From positions 33,268 to 42,596 of the forward strand of contig DHTR01000088.1 in the NCBI GenBank assembly GCA_002408725.1: 9,329 nucleotides of DNA, written 5' to 3'. The DNA is from Pelotomaculum sp. UBA5255 (lineage in GTDB: Bacteria > Bacillota > Desulfotomaculia > Desulfotomaculales > Pelotomaculaceae). This document shows, one piece after another, positions 6,295 through 9,329 of the stretch. The translations under genes were made by a program, and so were the position numbers. The notes under the pieces are model-generated. The model had not been told where the DNA came from. It did no database searches and saw only the letters and a program-made list of their open reading frames with translations. The first letter of the stretch is position 1; each line of letters starts with the position of its first letter.

Positions 6295-7563
6295 TTATTT
6301 TGGTTGCTTTTTACCCTTTAAATATTGCACTACGTCACCTAACGCTATAGCTACCTGTTCCCCTGCATTCATGTCCCGGACCATCACCTTACCTTGTTTC
6401 AGTTCCTCCTCACCAACAATGACCGCGTACCGGGCGCCGGTTTTTCCCGCAAATTTCATCTGGGCTTTCAAGCTCCTGCCTAAATAATCCTTGTCTGCAG
6501 AAATCCCTCCGGAGCGTAGTTTGAAAAGCAGCCTAAAAGCTTCAGCGGCAGCTGCCTCACCAGCCGTAACCACAAAGACTTCAGGCCGCGAAACGCCCGG
6601 CAGGTCAATTCCCTGGCGCTCCATGGTCAAAATGATCCGCTCCATTCCGAGGGCAAAGCCTATACCTGGAACAGGGGGTCCACCGCAGATTTCCACCAGC
6701 CCGTTGTAACGGCCTCCACCACCGATGGAACTCTGGGCCCCGATATCCGCTGCCGTAATTTCAAAGGCTGTGTGGGTATAGTAGTCCAGCCCGCGGACCA
6801 GGCGACGGTCAACAATATAGGATAGACCTAACAGATTAAGGCTCCGCTTGACCTCCTCAAAGTGAGCACGGCAGTCATTGCACAGGCAGTCCAAGATAAC
6901 TGGAGCGTTCACACCGATCTCCGCACAGCGGCCCTCTTTACAGTCCAAGATCCGCAAGGGGTTTTTTTCAAAACGTTCCCGGCATACTTTGCACAGTCCT
7001 TCCATTTGCGGGCGAAAATAATCCTGCAGTTTTCGGCGCAAACCCGGGCGGCAATTGGGGCAGCCAACACTGTTAATGAGTAGTTTCAAGTTTTGCAGAC
7101 CCAGTCTGCCGTAAAAATCCATAGCCATAGCCATAACCTCGGCGTCAAGCGCCGGGTCATGCGAGCCGAAAACTTCCACACCAAACTGGTGAAACTGCCT
7201 GAAGCGACCGGCCTGAGGCCGGTCATAACGGAACATCGGGCCGCAGTAAAACAGTTTAACCGGCTGTGGACCGGCATAAAGCTTCTCCTCTAAATAAGCC
7301 CTGACAACAGACGCAGTATTCTCAGGTCTCAGGGTAATACTACGCTTACCTCTGTCAGTGAACGTGTACATCTCTTTTTCAACGATGTCGGTAGTATCAC
7401 CTACACCCCGTAGAAAAAGCTCGGTATGTTCGAAAATGGGTGTCCTAACTTCTGAGTATCCGTATTCACGGCAAATGTCACGAATCTGCAGCTCAAGGAA
7501 ATGCCACTTTTCCACTTCTCCGGGTAAAATATCATTGGTGCCACGCGGTTTTGTTGTAAGCAT
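6295..7563 (-). CDS. hisS: Histidine-tRNA ligase (HisRS)
   Basis: A 422-residue class IIa histidyl-tRNA synthetase, normal length. The catalytic core shows motif 2 FRYDRPQAGRFRQFHQFG (111-128), the histidine-binding signature LVRGLDYYT (255-263) and motif 3 GIGFALGMER (300-309). The C-terminal anticodon-binding domain runs from about 327 (PEVFVVTAGEAAAAEAF). The insertion domain between motif 2 and the His signature is cysteine-rich: CPNC at 168-171, CKVC at 191-194, then Cys208, 213, 226, 228 and 231, suggesting metal binding. The start is ATG at 7563 with AAAGGAGG nine bases upstream, giving the family start LTTKPRGTNDILP. An in-frame extension to 7626 would run through the T-box terminator and is not credible. 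Expression is set by the upstream T-box, and aspS follows. Confidence 0.97.
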   Translation of the reverse strand: MLTTKPRGTNDILPGEVEKWHFLELQIRDICREYGYSEVRTPIFEHTELFLRGVGDTTDIVEKEMYTFTDRGKRSITLRPENTASVVRAYLEEKLYAGPQPVKLFYCGPMFRYDRPQAGRFRQFHQFGVEVFGSHDPALDAEVMAMAMDFYGRLGLQNLKLLINSVGCPNCRPGLRRKLQDYFRPQMEGLCKVCRERFEKNPLRILDCKEGRCAEIGVNAPVILDCLCNDCRAHFEEVKRSLNLLGLSYIVDRRLVRGLDYYTHTAFEITAADIGAQSSIGGGGRYNGLVEICGGPPVPGIGFALGMERIILTMERQGIDLPGVSRPEVFVVTAGEAAAAEAFRLLFKLRSGGISADKDYLGRSLKAQMKFAGKTGARYAVIVGEEELKQGKVMVRDMNAGEQVAIALGDVVQYLKGKKQPK

Positions 7564-7595
7564 CGATAAAAGCCTCCTTTCAAAAAAAACGAAAC

Positions 7596-7638
7596 AAAAA
7601 AACCGTCCCGGTCCATGCGACAGCATAGCCAGGGACGG
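7596..7638 (-). terminator. T-box intrinsic terminator ahead of hisS
   Basis: CCGTCCC pairs with GGGACGG, extended by GG/CC past a bulged T and by ATGC-TGTC-GCAT at the top (7603-7638). Seven T follow (7596-7602). The 5' arm overlaps the antiterminator, so the two folds exclude each other. Confidence 0.92.
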
Positions 7639-7897
7639 ATTTTTATCCGTGGTGCCACCCTTGCTCGGAAAACCTCTGGTAATCCCTTTAAACCCTTTAA
7701 CGGGGGCGCCGGGCCGGCCTACTGGCGCATAAGCACGTTCGGTGGCCGCTCCCGGGTGTTTTTTAACGCCGGCCTATTGAGGAAAGCTTTCAGTCGGTGG
7801 CCTCCCCTCCCTGCCATAAAACCATGCGCTTACTTCTCCCGGTCATTGCTTTTTCCAATATCATTTTGGATCAGAGTTTGCGCCTCTTGATCACCTG
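7596..7897 (-). promoter_or_regulatory. T-box riboswitch leader of hisS-aspS
   Basis: A leader of about 300 nt in which uncharged tRNA promotes transcription read-through. Stem I contains the loop-E element GAGAAGTAAGC (7828-7838), the apical GGCTGAAAGC-type sequence (CCACCGACTGAAAGC), and a lower helix where CCGG near 7840 pairs with CCGG near 7753. This places AACAC (7756-7760) in the specifier loop, read as CAC (His) or AAC (Asn). The T-box AAGGGTGGCACCACGG (7647-7662) forms an antiterminator: AGGG pairs with CCCT and ACGGAT with ATCCGT, leaving the UGGC bulge for the tRNA 3' end. The terminator follows at 7596-7638. The bulge base C complements a discriminator G73, whereas bacterial tRNA-His has C73, so the cognate tRNA is uncertain. 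This element fills most of the 449-bp gap between hisS and the DUF896 gene. Confidence 0.93.
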
Positions 7898-7903
7898 ACA
7901 AAC

Positions 7904-7932
7904 ATTTTATGCAAAAGAACTCGATTTGTCAA
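7904..7932 (-). promoter_or_regulatory. Promoter for the hisS-aspS T-box transcript
   Basis: Perfect TTGACA (7927-7932), 17 bases, then TAAAAT (7904-7909) on the minus strand. Start is expected near 7897. A second TTGACA at 7942-7947 has no matching -10. Confidence 0.8.
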
Positions 7933-7985
7933 TCAAGGTAATGTCAATAAGGTTCTGTTTCCTGGAAGTTAAACACGAATAAGGA

Positions 7986-8007
7986 TATAATAATAAAGAA
8001 GAGGTGA
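7986..8007 (+). promoter_or_regulatory. -10 element and ribosome site of the DUF896 gene
   Basis: TATAAT (7986-7991) is a perfect -10 on the plus strand, but only a poor -35 (CTGGAA, 7962-7967) precedes it. The ribosome site AGAGGTGA (8000-8007) is eight bases before a TTG start if measured from AGAGG. The promoter is back-to-back with the T-box promoter. Confidence 0.5.
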
Positions 8008-8012
8008 TTATT

Positions 8013-8303
8013 TTGAGCTTGAAGGAATTGGTCGAACAGATCAATCGGCTTTCCCGCAAAGAGCGAGAGCAAGGCCTTTCCCCTGAAGAAAAAAAAGATC
8101 AAAAGGAACTCCGTAAAACATATCTGAAAAACATTCGTTCTCAGGTAACGGAAGCGCTGGATTCAGCGGGGTTTAAACCTAAAGAAAAACAGGACGGGGC
8201 CTGCGATTGCGGACACTGTGCTCCCCATGAGAAAGAAAAGGGAGCTGGCCCCTGCCCCGGCAAGCACTCCGATCCTGCCACCCCGGGCAAGCTGATTCAC
8301 TAG
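8013..8303 (+). CDS. DUF896 (YnzC-like) small protein with Cys/His-rich C-terminal tail
   Basis: A 96-residue protein. Residues 1-54 match DUF896/YnzC: a helical hairpin, LVEQINRLSRKERE then LSPEEKKDQKELRKTYLKNIR, as in B. subtilis YnzC, whose precise function is not established. The C-terminal part is different from the family as I know it: Cys64, Cys66, His68, Cys69, His72, Cys81 and His85 (CDCGHCAPH, then CPGKH), a plausible zinc or other metal site, followed by an ending of low complexity. I choose TTG at 8013 because the ribosome site GAGGTGA then has normal spacing; the GTG nine bases earlier overlaps that site. It is the only plus-strand gene here, divergent from the T-box transcript and convergent with the MBL gene. 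The domain assignment is good; the role is unknown. Confidence 0.83.
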   Translation: MSLKELVEQINRLSRKEREQGLSPEEKKDQKELRKTYLKNIRSQVTEALDSAGFKPKEKQDGACDCGHCAPHEKEKGAGPCPGKHSDPATPGKLIH

Positions 8304-8327
8304 ATATTTCCCGAAGCTAAGCAAACA

Positions 8328-8370
8328 AAAAGCTTCACAAAAATAACCAGGGTTTTTCCCATCAAGCTTT
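8328..8370 (-). terminator. Weak terminator-like inverted repeat between convergent genes
   Basis: On the minus strand, AAAGCTT and AAGCTTT can pair around a 29-nt loop that contains GGG-AAAAA-CCC, followed by TTGTTTGC. It lies about 40 nt after the hydrolase stop. The stem is short and A/T-rich, so this is only a possible end for the dtd-hydrolase transcript. Confidence 0.3.
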
Positions 8371-8410
8371 CACTTAAAAAGTCTTTGTTGGCATTTAAAA
8401 GAATCTTGTT

Positions 8411-9040
8411 CTACCTAAGAAAGGGATTGTAACGTTTTTCCCTCCCAATAGTAGAAGCTGGACCGTGACCGGGGTAGACTTTGGTTTCGGGCGGGAAATC
8501 AAGAAGCCTATTCTTAATAGAGGCTATCAACTGAGTGTGACTTCCTCCCGGAAAATCCGAGCGACCAATCGACCCGGCAAAAAGTGCATCTCCCGTAATC
8601 AAGACATCCGGATCGCCTTTGAGGCTGATGCCGCCTTTGGTATGACCGGGGGTGTGAATAACATCGAGTACAATGTTCCCCACCTGGATTTTATCCCCGT
8701 CCTGTAAAAGGCGGTCGGCCTCTTTAAAGTCCAATCCTTGCCCGGTATAGGTAGAAAGATTCTTTCTAGAGTCTGTCAGCATCCCGGCGTCTTCTGCGTG
8801 AATTAAAACTTCCGCCCCTGTGGCCTGCTGTACCTCGCTAAGGGCTCCTATATGGTCAACATGACCATGGGTGAGGATAATCTTGCGAATAATCAAGCCT
8901 GATTCTTCAATTCTCTTTAAGATCTTTTTTGAATCCATGCCAGGATCCACAACAGCCCCTTCCTTTGTTTCCTCACAGCCGATGATGTAACAGTTTGTAT
9001 CAAAAGCTCCCACAGAAAACCCATTTAGAATCATAGACAT
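8411..9040 (-). CDS. Metallo-beta-lactamase-fold hydrolase (glyoxalase II-like, YqgX type)
   Basis: A 209-residue MBL-fold protein of the small glyoxalase II-like group (B. subtilis YqgX type). All metal-binding positions are visible: THGHVDH (57-63), His133 in HTPGHTKGG, Asp151 in ITGDALF, and His192 in VYPGHGP. These predict a binuclear zinc or iron hydrolase acting on thioesters or similar substrates in the cytoplasm. The true substrate is not known; the length is shorter than full glyoxalase II, which has a C-terminal substrate domain. The start is ATG at 9040 with GGAGG six bases before it; a second ATG at codon 3 is less well placed. It begins 19 bp after the dtd stop, so the two are surely one operon. 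No signal peptide is present. Confidence 0.92.
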   Translation of the reverse strand: MSMILNGFSVGAFDTNCYIIGCEETKEGAVVDPGMDSKKILKRIEESGLIIRKIILTHGHVDHIGALSEVQQATGAEVLIHAEDAGMLTDSRKNLSTYTGQGLDFKEADRLLQDGDKIQVGNIVLDVIHTPGHTKGGISLKGDPDVLITGDALFAGSIGRSDFPGGSHTQLIASIKNRLLDFPPETKVYPGHGPASTIGREKRYNPFLR

Positions 9041-9059
9041 TTGACACCTCCGGTTAAGT

Positions 9060-9329
9060 TTAAAAGCCTTTTTTACTATCGAGAAGCAATGTGACCGGGC
9101 CGTCGTTCAGAATTTCTACCAGCATATTTTCTCTAAAGCACCCGGTTGCTACCCTGAGCCCCAAATCTTTTAGAGCTTTCACAAATATATCGTATAACTC
9201 AAGCGCATCTTCCGGCAAAGCCGCTTCGGTAAAGCTTGGCCTTCTTCCTTTTCGGCAGTCCCCGTAAAGAGTAAACTGGGAAACCACAAGAAGCGACCCC
9301 CCGGTATCAAGAACCGAAAGGTTCATTTT
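9060..9329 (-). CDS. dtd: D-aminoacyl-tRNA deacylase (Dtd), 5' end beyond window
   Basis: The C-terminal 89 residues of a D-aminoacyl-tRNA (D-Tyr-tRNA) deacylase, which removes wrongly attached D-amino acids, and glycine from tRNA-Ala, as a translation proofreading step. The family signature SQFTLYGDCRKGRRPSF is intact, as is the second signature NDGPVTLLLDS with the Gly-Pro pair of the active site. About 60 N-terminal residues are off the edge, including the first Gly-cisPro-region strands, so the first codon seen (AAA, before MNLSVLD) is internal. The in-frame ATG at 9326 is not the start. The segment GCFRENMLVEI replaces the more usual G-F-A-M form but is otherwise conservative. The gene leads into the MBL hydrolase 19 bp downstream. 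Its upstream neighbour cannot be seen. Confidence 0.96.
   Translation of the reverse strand, partial: KMNLSVLDTGGSLLVVSQFTLYGDCRKGRRPSFTEAALPEDALELYDIFVKALKDLGLRVATGCFRENMLVEILNDGPVTLLLDSKKGF

Noticed and set aside
7564..7626. N-terminal extension of HisRS by 21 codons
   Set aside because: It would translate through the T-box terminator; the ATG at 7563 has AAAGGAGG and gives the normal family N-terminus.
7615..7890. Plus-strand open frame of 91 codons opposite the hisS leader
   Set aside because: It is antisense to a T-box RNA whose structure explains the composition; no ribosome site or recognisable protein.
8313..8336. GAAGCT/AGCTTC inverted repeat as a terminator for the DUF896 gene
   Set aside because: On the plus strand it is followed by ACAAAAA rather than a T-run, so it does not look like an intrinsic terminator.
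1..9329. CRISPR arrays, insertion sequences, prophage or defence genes
   Set aside because: No regularly spaced repeats, transposase or phage-like frames were seen on either strand; the window is ordinary core genome.

Overview
This window looks like chromosomal housekeeping DNA from a low-to-moderate GC Gram-positive anaerobe, most likely Clostridia of the Desulfotomaculum/Pelotomaculum (Peptococcaceae) type. That placement is inferred from gene order, a T-box leader ahead of hisS-aspS, strong AGGAGG-type ribosome sites, frequent TTG starts, and an IscR plus stand-alone NifU arrangement. The order hisS-aspS-6S RNA-tcdA-rarA-(Rrf2 regulator)-(Fe-S/sulfur genes) matches the Bacillus subtilis hisS-aspS-bsrA-yrvM-yrvN-cymR-yrvO block as I remember it. 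Every gene but one is on the minus strand, so transcription runs from high to low coordinates.

Layout in the direction of transcription: a partial dtd (D-aminoacyl-tRNA deacylase) and a metallo-beta-lactamase-fold hydrolase form a short operon at 9329-8411. A small plus-strand DUF896 gene with an unusual Cys/His-rich tail (8013-8303) points towards them. Next comes a promoter and a T-box riboswitch with a complete antiterminator/terminator pair (7897-7596), controlling hisS and aspS (7563-4419). A 6S RNA gene with its own promoter (about 4333-4145) and a second terminator-like hairpin lie before tcdA (4035-3283). Then follow trxA with two candidate promoters and a terminator (3126-2512), rarA (2431-1127), and an Fe-S regulatory/assembly locus: promoter, iscR (773-333) and nifU (252 to the edge).

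The most informative feature is in the roughly 225-nt leader of iscR. It encodes about 40 residues that read like the N-terminus of a NifS/IscS cysteine desulfurase (826-944), broken by a one-base frameshift and then cut off. There is no cysteine desulfurase between iscR and nifU, where one is usually expected. The locus has therefore probably been rearranged, leaving a nifS scar that now forms two tiny overlapping reading frames upstream of iscR.

Other points of interest: the hisS-aspS T-box carries an overlapping AAC/CAC specifier region and a UGGC bulge, which fits a G73 tRNA (Asn/Asp) better than tRNA-His. AspRS has the RDHGG signature associated with non-discriminating enzymes. Five of the eight genes whose start lies in the window appear to start at TTG. 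I found no CRISPR array, insertion sequence, prophage or tRNA gene, and nothing that looks like a new multi-gene system.
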